From positions 372,001-436,000 of the forward strand of contig NZ_FNBN01000006.1 in assembly GCF_900102545.1 (NCBI RefSeq): 64,000 nucleotides of DNA, given 5' to 3'. The notes below the pieces were generated by a model that was given only the letters and a program-made list of their open reading frames with translations, was not told the origin of the DNA and did no database searches. Positions 42,816 through 51,091 of this stretch are shown piece after piece (position 1 is the stretch's first letter; the number at the start of each line of letters is the position of its first letter). Made by a program: the position numbers and the translations under genes. Source of the stretch: Chitinophaga filiformis (lineage in GTDB: Bacteria; Bacteroidota; Bacteroidia; Chitinophagales; Chitinophagaceae).

Positions 42816-43883
42816 CTATGCAGGCACCCCTGCTTTCTTATAATGCACTACCGGCAACTCTCTCAAGCGTGCGGCAGCGTATTCTGGTGTAATATCCCTT
42901 TGAGGATGCGCCAGCATTTCATATCCTACCATAAACTTCTTCACGGTAGCAGAGCGCAGCAATGGCGGATAGAAGTGCATATGCCAGTGCCATTCAGGAT
43001 GACTGTCGCCATCATTAAAAGGCATCTGGTGCATACCCGCTGAATAAGGGAATGATGTTTCAAACAGATTGTCGTATTTGGTGGTCAGCTCTTTCAGGAT
43101 AGCCGCCAGTCCATCACGTTCTGCAGGTGTAAACTGTAACAGGTGCTGTACATGACGACGGCTGATGATCATCGCCTCATAAGGCCATACTGCCCAGAAA
43201 GGCACCACTGCCACAAAATGTTCATTCTGTGCGATGATACGCTCCTCCTGTTTCAATTCCTTCTCCAGGTAAGCAGACAACAGGCTGCGGCCATGCTGCT
43301 GATAATAGTTACGTTGCTGGCGTGTTTCCTTCTCTATTTCCATCGGCACATCTTCAGACGCCCATATCTGTCCATGCGGATGCGGATTACTGCATCCCAT
43401 GATCTCTCCCTTATTTTCGAAGATCTGTATATACTTGATGAAAGGTACTGCTGCCAGCGATTCCAGTTCGGTATGCCAGAGGTCTACCACTTTACGGATA
43501 TCCGGCAGTTCCATTTCAGGTAATGTAAGGTCATGACGCGGACTGAAGCAGATCACACGACAGATACCCTTTTGTGAACGGGCTACCAGTAGTCCGTCTT
43601 CATTCTCGCCTCCCTGTGGCGTATCAGCCAGTAGGGCAGAAAAATCATTTGTAAAAGCGATAGGACCGGTATAGGCCGGATTCTTAGTACCGTCAGCACG
43701 GGTATTCCCCGGACATAAATAACAATCCTCCACATAAGCCGGACGCTGTACCAGCGAAGGTGATTCCACCTTACCCTGCCATGGACGTTTAGAGCGGTGT
43801 GGAGATACCAATACCCATTCTCCGGTCAGGATATTTAAACGGGTATGAGGATGAGCTGTAAGATCAAAGGTATTTTCAGACAT
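42816..43883 (-). CDS. galT: Galactose-1-phosphate uridylyltransferase
   Basis: A 355-residue cytosolic enzyme of the Leloir pathway. DCYLCPGN is the zinc-binding CxxC, and GCSNPHPHGQIWASEDVP contains the active-site HPH with the nucleophilic His. A second zinc site is suggested by PEWHWHMHFYPPLLRS. It swaps UMP between UDP-glucose and galactose 1-phosphate. It follows galK by 89 bases and is probably co-transcribed. No epimerase galE or mutarotase galM is in the window. Confidence 0.96.
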   Translation of the reverse strand: MSENTFDLTAHPHTRLNILTGEWVLVSPHRSKRPWQGKVESPSLVQRPAYVEDCYLCPGNTRADGTKNPAYTGPIAFTNDFSALLADTPQGGENEDGLLVARSQKGICRVICFSPRHDLTLPEMELPDIRKVVDLWHTELESLAAVPFIKYIQIFENKGEIMGCSNPHPHGQIWASEDVPMEIEKETRQQRNYYQQHGRSLLSAYLEKELKQEERIIAQNEHFVAVVPFWAVWPYEAMIISRRHVQHLLQFTPAERDGLAAILKELTTKYDNLFETSFPYSAGMHQMPFNDGDSHPEWHWHMHFYPPLLRSATVKKFMVGYEMLAHPQRDITPEYAAARLRELPVVHYKKAGVPA

Positions 43884-43972
43884 TCTCTCAGAACATTTAT
43901 CAGAACACTTAATGAAGGACTGCCCCTGGATATGGTAGGGCCAGTCCCTTATAATATCGGCGTTTAATTTGC

Positions 43973-45139
43973 TTAATTGTTTACAAGATTATTGACAGTA
44001 CGGCATCCATCTTCAATACTGGTAACGTATGCCTTCAGCGGAGTCTTAAACTGCTGCTCATAACCCGCAGCTGCTTTCTCCAGCAAAGCCGGCACCGCTG
44101 ATTTCTTCACGATATTGATAGTACAACCACCAAAACCGCCTCCCATCATACGGGCGCCCAGCACTCCCTGCTGACCTGCGGCAAATTCTGCCAGCCAGTT
44201 CAGTTCAGGACAGCTCACATTATACAGCTTATCCAGCCCTTCATGTGTAGCGAACACTTTCTGACCGAATGCATGCAGGTCATTACGCTGCAGATCTTCA
44301 CATGCATCCTGCAGGCGCTGTATTTCTTCCACCACATAGCGACAACGGTTATATACAGTCGCATCATGTCCTTTCACATAAGCGTCCAGCATATCCATGT
44401 TGGCGTCGCGGAGGCTATTCACATGCGGGTGATGCTTTTTGATCAGCGCCACACCGGTTTCACATTCTTCTCGGCGGGTATTATATTCTGATGACGCCAG
44501 GGAGTGTTTTACCTGTGTATCCAGCAGTACCAGGCTTACATCATCAAAGTTGAAAGGAATATATTCATAGTCCAGCGAAGCGCAATCCAGTTTGATGAGC
44601 TGTTGTTTTTTACCGAACATGCTCGCAAACTGGTCCATGATACCACAACGCACACCCACAAAATGGTTTTCCGCAGCCTGTGCCAGCAGCGTCATATCCT
44701 TACGGCCTATTTCCAGTCCGAAGAGTTCATTCAGGGCAAAAATAGTAGCGCATTCTACTGCAGCAGAGGATGAAAGGCCAGCGCCCAGGGGAACGTTACC
44801 ACAGAAAGCACATTCAAAACCGCCAATAATATGCCCTGCCTGTTGCAGTTGCTGTACTACTCCCAGCAGGTAATCCGGCCATCCTTTGGGGGAACGTACC
44901 AGGCTATCCAGTGTACCTTCATAGCGGTCATTTACATCCAGTGCATGTAAGACGATCTTCCTGTCATTACGTTTCACAATAGCCAGGTAAATGGCTTTGT
45001 CTATAGCTGCGGGCAATACAAACCCGTTATTATAGTCGGTATGCTCTCCGATCAGGTTAATACGCCCTGCCGCTCTTACCATAATTGGTTCCTGGTCAAA
45101 ATGCTGCTGTGAAAAGGCGTTTAATTTAGCTTGCTCCAC
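43973..45139 (-). CDS. galK: Galactokinase
   Basis: A 388-residue GHMP-family kinase. RAAGRINLIGEHTDYNNGFV is the galactokinase signature, GNVPLGAGLSSSAAVECA is the ATP loop and GARMMGGGFGGCTI is motif 3. It phosphorylates galactose. It leads the galK-galT operon. Two LacI-type operators lie 190 and 314 bases upstream of the start, and a LacI regulator gene lies about 1.1 kb upstream on the same strand, so sugar-dependent repression is likely. Confidence 0.96.
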   Translation of the reverse strand: MEQAKLNAFSQQHFDQEPIMVRAAGRINLIGEHTDYNNGFVLPAAIDKAIYLAIVKRNDRKIVLHALDVNDRYEGTLDSLVRSPKGWPDYLLGVVQQLQQAGHIIGGFECAFCGNVPLGAGLSSSAAVECATIFALNELFGLEIGRKDMTLLAQAAENHFVGVRCGIMDQFASMFGKKQQLIKLDCASLDYEYIPFNFDDVSLVLLDTQVKHSLASSEYNTRREECETGVALIKKHHPHVNSLRDANMDMLDAYVKGHDATVYNRCRYVVEEIQRLQDACEDLQRNDLHAFGQKVFATHEGLDKLYNVSCPELNWLAEFAAGQQGVLGARMMGGGFGGCTINIVKKSAVPALLEKAAAGYEQQFKTPLKAYVTSIEDGCRTVNNLVNN

Positions 45140-45328
45140 TGTGTATTTTTTTAATTGTTGATATACTGGGAAAGGTTATTACGCTTTCCTCAAAGATTTA
45201 ACTGTATTGACTGTATTTAACTTTATTAGTTTATGATGAAGACACCCTTGTTGACATTAAAATCTAACCGTGGATATACTCATGGAATTCTATTTATGTG
45301 GAATAATACTCAAAGTTAAAAGATTTAC

Positions 45329-45340
45329 GTAAACGATTAC
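45329..45340. promoter_or_regulatory. LacI-family operator candidate, proximal
   Basis: GTAAACGATTAC has the central CG and near-palindromic form of LacI/GalR operators. It lies in the 5' region of galK. The same 12 bases occur in reverse complement at 45453-45464. Confidence 0.55.
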
Positions 45341-45452
45341 AATACTTCTCTCTAAAATCCGGTTCAGTACGCTTAACCTATTGGCATTTATTACAATAAA
45401 TTATTGATAAACAACGCAGTATAGAAAAAAGGATGTGGAATAGACATTAAAT

Positions 45453-45464
45453 GTAATCGTTTAC
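45453..45464. promoter_or_regulatory. LacI-family operator candidate, distal
   Basis: GTAATCGTTTAC is the exact reverse complement of the proximal site. The centres are 124 bases apart, close to 12 helical turns, which would suit looping by a tetramer or joint control of galK and other transcripts. Confidence 0.5.
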
Positions 45465-45539
45465 TTTCAATTTTGCAAGCGTCAGGGTGCTTGGATTTCC
45501 TTTCCGAGGACTTTCTGAATGCCTCGAATGGGGATACGC

Positions 45540-45693
45540 GGCTTTCAGGTGGTATCCCCGGCTGAGTTCTTTGAAGTTTCCTGCTACGGAGCATAGGAAT
45601 GGCGTATGAGACTTTATATACCTATTAAACCCCTGGCGGGTCGCATCAGCTACTTCAAAGAACTTAGGCCGGGGATATCCACCTGAAACCGCC
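45540..45693 (-). repeat. Palindromic repeat element, copy 3
   Basis: Arms at 45541-45576 and 45652-45690 pair over about 35 bases with few mismatches and share the core GAGTTCTTTGAAGT. The ~75-base loop, read on the minus strand, matches copies 4 and 5 (GCGACC, CCAGGGGTTTAATA, ATACGCC), so this copy is inverted relative to them. The outer arm CCACCTGAAACCGCC equals that of copy 1 at 24 kb. Confidence 0.8.
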
Positions 45694-45773
45694 GGCACCT
45701 CAGCTGTTCCACTTAATTCATGAAGTGTTATTTCTATGAGGTATTGGTATCCTTCCTTTTGGCAATTATTTAA

Positions 45774-45990
45774 GCGGAAGTCCTGAACCACGGCAGCAGC
45801 AGATGGAGCTTGCTGGCCTAAGTTCTTTGAAGTATGCTGACGCGACCTCCCAGGGGTTTAATAAACATTCAAAAGCTAAATACGCCTATAACCGTCCCAT
45901 AGAAAAGGAACTTCAAAGAACTCAGCCAGCAAGCTTCATCTGCTGCTGCCGGTACGCCCTTCGCAATAATTATTGAACGTTAAAAAGAAA
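45774..45990 (+). repeat. Palindromic repeat element, copy 4 (tandem unit 1)
   Basis: The first of two near-identical 217-bp direct units. The hairpin arms lie at 45792-45833 and 45910-45950 and contain CAGCAGCAGATG and AGTTCTTTGAAGT with their complements. The loop is GCTGACGCGACCTCCCAGGG and onward. Confidence 0.85.
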
Positions 45991-46207
45991 GCGGAACTCC
46001 TGAACCTCGGCAGCAGCAGATGGAGCTTGCTGGCCTAAGTTCTTTGAAGTATGCTGACGCGACCTCCCAGGGGTTTAATAAACATTCAAAAGCTAAATAC
46101 GCCTATAACCGTCCCATAGTAAGGAACTTCGAAGAACTCAGCCAGCAAGCCCATACTGCCAGCTGCCGGTATGCCCCTCTCAATAATTATTGAACGTTAA
46201 AAAGAAA
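45991..46207 (+). repeat. Palindromic repeat element, copy 5 (tandem unit 2)
   Basis: The second 217-bp unit; the left arm and loop are almost identical to unit 1, while the right arm (46126-46167) has drifted in its outer part. It ends 22 bases before the lacI stop. The words at its left edge (CCTGAACCTCGGCA) recur inside the 3' end of lacI at about 46251-46264. Confidence 0.85.
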
Positions 46208-46229
46208 GCAGTATAAAGAGAAAGAAAAA

Positions 46230-47258
46230 TCACTGTTTCTGAGAAGACTGCCTGAACCTCGGCACCGGCTTAAGCACAACTTTCGTCCGCGTCTGCTGAC
46301 TAACAACCCCATTCCCCTCAATCAATTCCATGAGCAACCGGAACGCCTCCTTCCCCATCTCCACGGTCTGCTGATCAATACTGGACAAACTCGGCGTAAT
46401 ATGCTCATCAAAAGACTCATTCGCAAAACCTACAACCCCAAACGCCCCAGGTATATCTATATGCTTATCTTTCAACTCTTTCACCGCACCCAAAGCCGTA
46501 AAATCCTCCACTGCAAAGACAGCATCCGGCGGCTGGGGCAAAGAAAGTAAATACTGAATCGCCTGACGACCAGCATGAATAGAAACATCCCCGAAATACA
46601 CCAACTCCTCCTCAACAGGAACACCATTATCTGTCAACGCAGCCTTATACCCCTCCAAACGATCCTTGAAGATCTTGAGATGTTGCTGCCCCGCAATATG
46701 CGCAACCCGCTTATACCCTTGCTTTAGGAGATGCTCCGTTGCATAATACGCCCCCTTAAAGTCATCCACTACGACGGATGGAATATTGAGACTATCATTC
46801 GCACGGTCAAAGAACACCAGCGGCACCCCTCGCTCCTTGATCTCCAGGTAGTGACTAAACTCCATGGTCTCTTTGGCAATAGACGCCAGAATACCATCTA
46901 CACGGGTACTCAGGAAGGTCTCGATCGCCTTCTTCTCATACTCCGGCTGCTCATTAGACTGGTAAATCAGCACATTGTAGCCGTGCTGGTTCGCCATGGT
47001 CTCAATACCATGAACAACGGATCCGAAAAAGTTAATTTCTGCACTGGGAATGATCACACCGATGATATTGGTGCGTCCCGATCTGAGCGACCAGGCGATC
47101 CTATCCCGCCTGTAATTCATTTTTTCCGCAGCAGCCTGCACCAGTTTACGTGTTTCCTCACTGGTACCTTTGCGGTTGTTCAGTGCGCGGGATACGGTAG
47201 CACCCGTTAAATTCAGCTCTTTAGCGATGTCTGCTATGGTGACTTTGTTATTCAACAA
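46230..47258 (-). CDS. LacI-family transcriptional regulator
   Basis: A 342-residue repressor. The N-terminal HTH is VTIADIAKELNLTGATVSRALNN, with the hinge helix near residues 45-60 (KLVQAAAEKMNYRRDRIAWS). A periplasmic-binding-protein-like sensor domain spans about 60-335 (TNIIGVIIPSAEINFFGSVV, DGILASIAKET, VFFDRANDSL). It probably binds a sugar or sugar phosphate. The two GTAAnCGnTTAC-type sites upstream of galK are likely targets. It is divergent from the NagX-like gene, which could be a second target. The last codons contain a 14-base word shared with the neighbouring repeat. Confidence 0.93.
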   Translation of the reverse strand: MLNNKVTIADIAKELNLTGATVSRALNNRKGTSEETRKLVQAAAEKMNYRRDRIAWSLRSGRTNIIGVIIPSAEINFFGSVVHGIETMANQHGYNVLIYQSNEQPEYEKKAIETFLSTRVDGILASIAKETMEFSHYLEIKERGVPLVFFDRANDSLNIPSVVVDDFKGAYYATEHLLKQGYKRVAHIAGQQHLKIFKDRLEGYKAALTDNGVPVEEELVYFGDVSIHAGRQAIQYLLSLPQPPDAVFAVEDFTALGAVKELKDKHIDIPGAFGVVGFANESFDEHITPSLSSIDQQTVEMGKEAFRLLMELIEGNGVVSQQTRTKVVLKPVPRFRQSSQKQ

Positions 47259-47397
47259 GGGGTAGCTTTGCCACTAAAGTTAAAAATTCATTCCGGATAC
47301 GCCAAAATTTCTGGCTATGCGTAGTAAAATGGTTGTATTATATTTATAGACAACATATTTTACAGGCAACCAATTTCTATTTTCCAGGCAACTAATT

Positions 47398-48528
47398 ATG
47401 ACTATGAGCAAAGCTACACCACAGCGCTTTTTACCGCTGGACGTTTTCAGGGGATTAACCGTATGTTTTATGATCATTGTGAATACGCCGGGATGGGACA
47501 CGGCCTATTCCATTCTCAACCACGCCAAATGGCATGGCTGTACACCGACCGATATGGTATTCCCTTCCTTTCTGTTTGCCGTGGGAAATGCCATGAGCTT
47601 CAGTATGCGCAAGTTCGCAGAACTGGATAACACCACCGTATTGGCCAAAATTTTCCGCCGTACCATTCTCATTTTCCTGCTGGGTTACCTGATGTACTGG
47701 TTGCCCTTTGTACGGCATACGGATACCGGCCTGGAATTTATCCCTATTTCAGACACCCGTATCCTGGGTGTACTACAACGCATTGCCCTCTGCTATTGCT
47801 TTGGCTCTCTGCTGATCCACTACCTGCCTAAAAAGGCGGTATGGATAGTAAGCGCGGTGCTGCTGCTGGGTTATTGGGCTATTATGTATGCCTTCGGCCA
47901 GCCAGGCGATCCTTACAGCCTGACAGGTAATGCTGCCATAAGCTTTGATAAACTGGTACTGGGCGACAGCCACCTCTATCATGGTGAAGGCATCGCATTC
48001 GACCCTGAGGGACTGCTAAGCACCCTTCCTGCAATTGTGAATGTCATTGCCGGTTATTACACCGGTCTGTTTATCCAGGAACATGGTAAAACAGCCCTGG
48101 GCCGCACCCGCCTGTTACAAATGGGCGGATTGCTGATACTGGTGGCACTGGTGTGGAATACGGTATTCCCGATCAACAAAAAGCTCTGGACCAGCTCTTA
48201 TGTGCTCTTTACCGTGGGAATAGACCTCTGGATCCTCGCGATACTGATCTATGTGATCGACTATAAAAAACAGGAACGCTGGACCAGCTTCTTCACCGTT
48301 TTTGGCAAGAATCCGCTGTTCCTCTATTTGCTGTCTGAAGTACTGGTTATTTTCCTCTATTTCTTCCAGGTGGGCGACATGAGCGTGCACCGCTGGATCA
48401 ATACCTACATTTTCCAGGCGATACTTCCGGGTAAACCAGGCTCCCTGCTGTTTGCCCTGGTGTATATGTTACTTTGCTGGTCGGTGGGCAAGATACTTGA
48501 TAAAAAGCGTATATACATACGTGTTTAA
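47398..48528 (+). CDS. NagX/HGSNAT-like membrane acyltransferase (DUF5009)
   Basis: A 376-residue inner-membrane protein with about ten hydrophobic helices. The start RFLPLDVFRGLTVCFMIIVN and the following WHGCTPTDMVFPSFLFAVG are the hallmark of the heparan-alpha-glucosaminide N-acetyltransferase family; the His in WHGCTPTD is the conserved one. In some bacteria the gene is called nagX and accompanies GlcNAc use. ATG 47398 or 47404 are both possible starts. A TAGCTTTG at 47263-47270 is a possible -7 element. It is divergent from lacI, hence possibly under its control. Confidence 0.82.
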   Translation: MTMSKATPQRFLPLDVFRGLTVCFMIIVNTPGWDTAYSILNHAKWHGCTPTDMVFPSFLFAVGNAMSFSMRKFAELDNTTVLAKIFRRTILIFLLGYLMYWLPFVRHTDTGLEFIPISDTRILGVLQRIALCYCFGSLLIHYLPKKAVWIVSAVLLLGYWAIMYAFGQPGDPYSLTGNAAISFDKLVLGDSHLYHGEGIAFDPEGLLSTLPAIVNVIAGYYTGLFIQEHGKTALGRTRLLQMGGLLILVALVWNTVFPINKKLWTSSYVLFTVGIDLWILAILIYVIDYKKQERWTSFFTVFGKNPLFLYLLSEVLVIFLYFFQVGDMSVHRWINTYIFQAILPGKPGSLLFALVYMLLCWSVGKILDKKRIYIRV

Positions 48529-48606
48529 GTCAGGATGTCCTATCTTAGCTAATAATAAGACAACGGCTTTTGCAGATCATTGTGTAATTATTAGTTATCT
48601 ATTAGT

Positions 48607-49392
48607 ATGGAACTATCTTTAAAGGGGAAAACCGCCGTTATCTGTGGAAGCACTCAGGGAATAGGATTGGCAACAGCCAGGGAACTGGCAGCGTTGGGAG
48701 CAGAATGCATTCTGCTGGCCCGGAACAGAGAAACACTGAAAGCCGTTGTGCCCACACTAGCAACCGATCACTTACAGGAGCACAGTTACAAGGTAGCTGA
48801 CTTCCGCGATACACAGCAGGTAGAACAGACCATCCAGCATATTGCTGAAAGTAAAACAGTACATATCCTGGTGAACAATACCAGCGGCCCTAAGACAGGC
48901 CCAGTAATGGAAGCCGATATACACGAATTTACTGATGCCTTTCAGCAACATCTGATCATCAATCACATACTTGTACAAGCTGTCATAGCCGGCATGACCG
49001 CCGCCGGCTATGGCCGCATTATCAATATCATTTCAACATCGGTAAAAGCACCGCTCAGAAACCTGGGCGTCTCTAATACCATCAGGGCAGCAGTGGCCAA
49101 CTGGGCAAAGACGATGGCCAGCGAACTGGCGCCTTATGGCATTACTGTAAACAATGTCCTGCCTGGCACTACCAATACGGCCCGCCTGCAGACCATCCTG
49201 GAACAGAATGCCGCCCGGCGCAATACCGCCATCACCACCATAGAAGAAGAACTGCTGAACGAGATACCCATGAAACGCTTTGCTGACCCGAAAGAGATTG
49301 CTGCAGCTGTTGCTTTTCTGGCCACACCGGCCGCAGGATATATTACCGGCACCAACCTCTGTGTAGATGGAGGGAAAACACCGGTGTTATAA
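48607..49392 (+). CDS. SDR-family protein lacking the usual Tyr-Lys pair
   Basis: A 261-residue Rossmann-fold protein. The cofactor site is clear: CGSTQGIGLATAREL (TGxxxGIG type) and LVNNTSGP (NNAG-type). The C-terminal part has the normal PITVNNVLPGTTNTA-like and ITGTNLCVDGG motifs. At the catalytic place the usual YxxxK is replaced by Ser156 and Arg160 in NLGVSNTIRAAVANWAK, while Ser143/Ser145 remain. A divergent SDR clade with 'LGxSNxxRA' exists and is annotated as 3-oxoacyl-ACP-reductase-like, but its chemistry is not clear to me. It follows the NagX-like gene by 78 bases. Confidence 0.85.
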   Translation: MELSLKGKTAVICGSTQGIGLATARELAALGAECILLARNRETLKAVVPTLATDHLQEHSYKVADFRDTQQVEQTIQHIAESKTVHILVNNTSGPKTGPVMEADIHEFTDAFQQHLIINHILVQAVIAGMTAAGYGRIINIISTSVKAPLRNLGVSNTIRAAVANWAKTMASELAPYGITVNNVLPGTTNTARLQTILEQNAARRNTAITTIEEELLNEIPMKRFADPKEIAAAVAFLATPAAGYITGTNLCVDGGKTPVL

Positions 49393-49475
49393 CAACGCTA
49401 TCCCCGTCCTCACATCAAAAGAAGTCGGTTCCACCTGATAACATACAAACCAATTAAGATATTCTCAAAAAGTAA

Positions 49476-49499
49476 AGGCCCCGGCAAAAACCGGGGCCT
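49476..49499. terminator. Bidirectional terminator between SDR gene and susD 2
   Basis: A 9-bp GC-rich stem (49476-49484 with 49491-49499) with a CAAAAA loop lies between convergent genes. A T-rich tract follows on the minus strand. Confidence 0.65.
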
Positions 49500-49633
49500 A
49501 ATTCATCACTTTTTACTATTACAAATTGAACAAGTGTGTATCTGATCTTACAAAACTCCACAATCCTGTCCCAACCTGTAAAGCAAAAACGGAAATTCAT
49601 TTACGCAAGCGGGAAAACTGTCCCGCTTTTATA

Positions 49634-51067
49634 TTACTCCTTGTCAAACCATAAACGGGTAACCAGTTGGTCCGGGCCCTGATTGGCTACGGCTTTCTTG
49701 TAGTTAACTCCGTTCAATGCCTGCTCGGAAGATGGATAAGTCAGTCTCAGTGGCATCTTACCTGCTCCAAGTGCACCGGAATATGCAGGTGCCAGTTTAG
49801 GATAGTCCAGTCTGCGCCATTCCGCAAAACCTTCCAACCCTTCTCCAAACAACGCCAGCCATTTCTGGTCACCGATGGATTGTTTGTAATTAGCAGGATT
49901 GTATACTACAGAAGGTTGCGCCACGTAAGTCGCTACATTCACGTCACTTACATTGTACTGCTTCAGTGAAGTTGTCACCGCTTTTGTATACAGTGTAGCT
50001 GCATCACCTGATAATAATCCGACCTGCGCCGCTTCTGCCTTGATGAACCACAGTTCAGCCGCATTGAATAACACTGCCGGAGCTGCAGTAGCAGTGAACA
50101 CTGCTCCTACATCAGAAGTCTTGTTCAGGCCCAGACGGGATGCAGAATCAGTACGCAGACCATTCGTAACACCCACGATCTTATTAGTATCTCTTGGCAG
50201 TGCACCATAGATAGACAAGCGTGGATCATTCAATGCATTCAGTTTATCTACCACACTCTTACTGATCCTGTAGTCGTTACGGGTTTCCCTGTTCTTTGCT
50301 ACCGGGTTCTGGTTAGGAGATGCCTGGTAGATCAGTTGTGCGTTATCTAAGTTGTCAGTGATCAGGTTATTGTCGTCAGCACCTATTTCATCAAATACTG
50401 CTTTCGCCGCGGCAAACTCTTTATCAGATATACGCAAAGCGATACGCAGTCTTAAAGAGTTGGCAAATTTCTTCCAGCGCAGCATGCTTCCATTATACAG
50501 GATATCGCCGGCAATAGGATTATCTGACGGAGAGATCAGTCCTACAGCTGTTTTCAGCTCAGCCAGCAGTCCCAGGTAAATATCACGCTGTGCATCATAT
50601 TCAGGTGTCAGGTACTGTTCAATCTGGGAAGTCTGTTTATAAGGCACATCACCATACAGGTCTGTCAACACCTGGAAGATCCATGAACGCATGATGATAC
50701 CCACTGCCTTGTAGTTTGGATTGTGCAGGGTATCGCCCAGCTCTATCAGTTTGGTAAAATCAGATACGCCCTGTGCATAGAAGTTATTCCATACAGTCTG
50801 GATACTGGTAGCAGCAGGAATATACCTGTCGGGATCAGTGTACTGGATCTTAGCCCAGTACTGCACATACAGCAGACTGGTTTCCATAGAAGCATCAGTA
50901 CCCCAGTAAGTGTCCACATTGGTTTTGATACCATTGGTCAGCAGGTAGTCCGGCTGTACTGATTCAGATTCATTTGGGTTCTTGTTGATGTCTTCCAGTT
51001 GTTTCGTGCAACTGCTCAGTATCACTGCTGCACCCGCCAGACCCAATATATATTTAACTAATTTCAT
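49634..51067 (-). CDS. SusD-like lipoprotein (SusD/RagB, second type)
   Basis: A 477-residue surface lipoprotein. ATG 51067 gives a normal signal peptide with a lipobox (AAVILSSC); a start 24 bases upstream adds only eight residues. DINKNPNESESVQPDYLLTNGI is the start of the SusD-like type-2 family (Pfam SusD-like_2). WKKFANSLRLRIALRIS and LFNAAELWFIKAEAAQVG are its later signatures. It is the partner of the SusC 24 bases upstream. Context (GH92 mannosidase on the same strand) hints at mannose-rich glycans. Confidence 0.92.
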   Translation of the reverse strand: MKLVKYILGLAGAAVILSSCTKQLEDINKNPNESESVQPDYLLTNGIKTNVDTYWGTDASMETSLLYVQYWAKIQYTDPDRYIPAATSIQTVWNNFYAQGVSDFTKLIELGDTLHNPNYKAVGIIMRSWIFQVLTDLYGDVPYKQTSQIEQYLTPEYDAQRDIYLGLLAELKTAVGLISPSDNPIAGDILYNGSMLRWKKFANSLRLRIALRISDKEFAAAKAVFDEIGADDNNLITDNLDNAQLIYQASPNQNPVAKNRETRNDYRISKSVVDKLNALNDPRLSIYGALPRDTNKIVGVTNGLRTDSASRLGLNKTSDVGAVFTATAAPAVLFNAAELWFIKAEAAQVGLLSGDAATLYTKAVTTSLKQYNVSDVNVATYVAQPSVVYNPANYKQSIGDQKWLALFGEGLEGFAEWRRLDYPKLAPAYSGALGAGKMPLRLTYPSSEQALNGVNYKKAVANQGPDQLVTRLWFDKE

Positions 51068-51091
51068 GATTGCTACGTTTAATCTGTTCAA

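Noticed and set aside
45391..45791. Minus-strand frames across palindromic repeat copy 3
   Set aside because: They read through a repeat and the LacI operators; the repeat structure explains the sequence better than a protein does.
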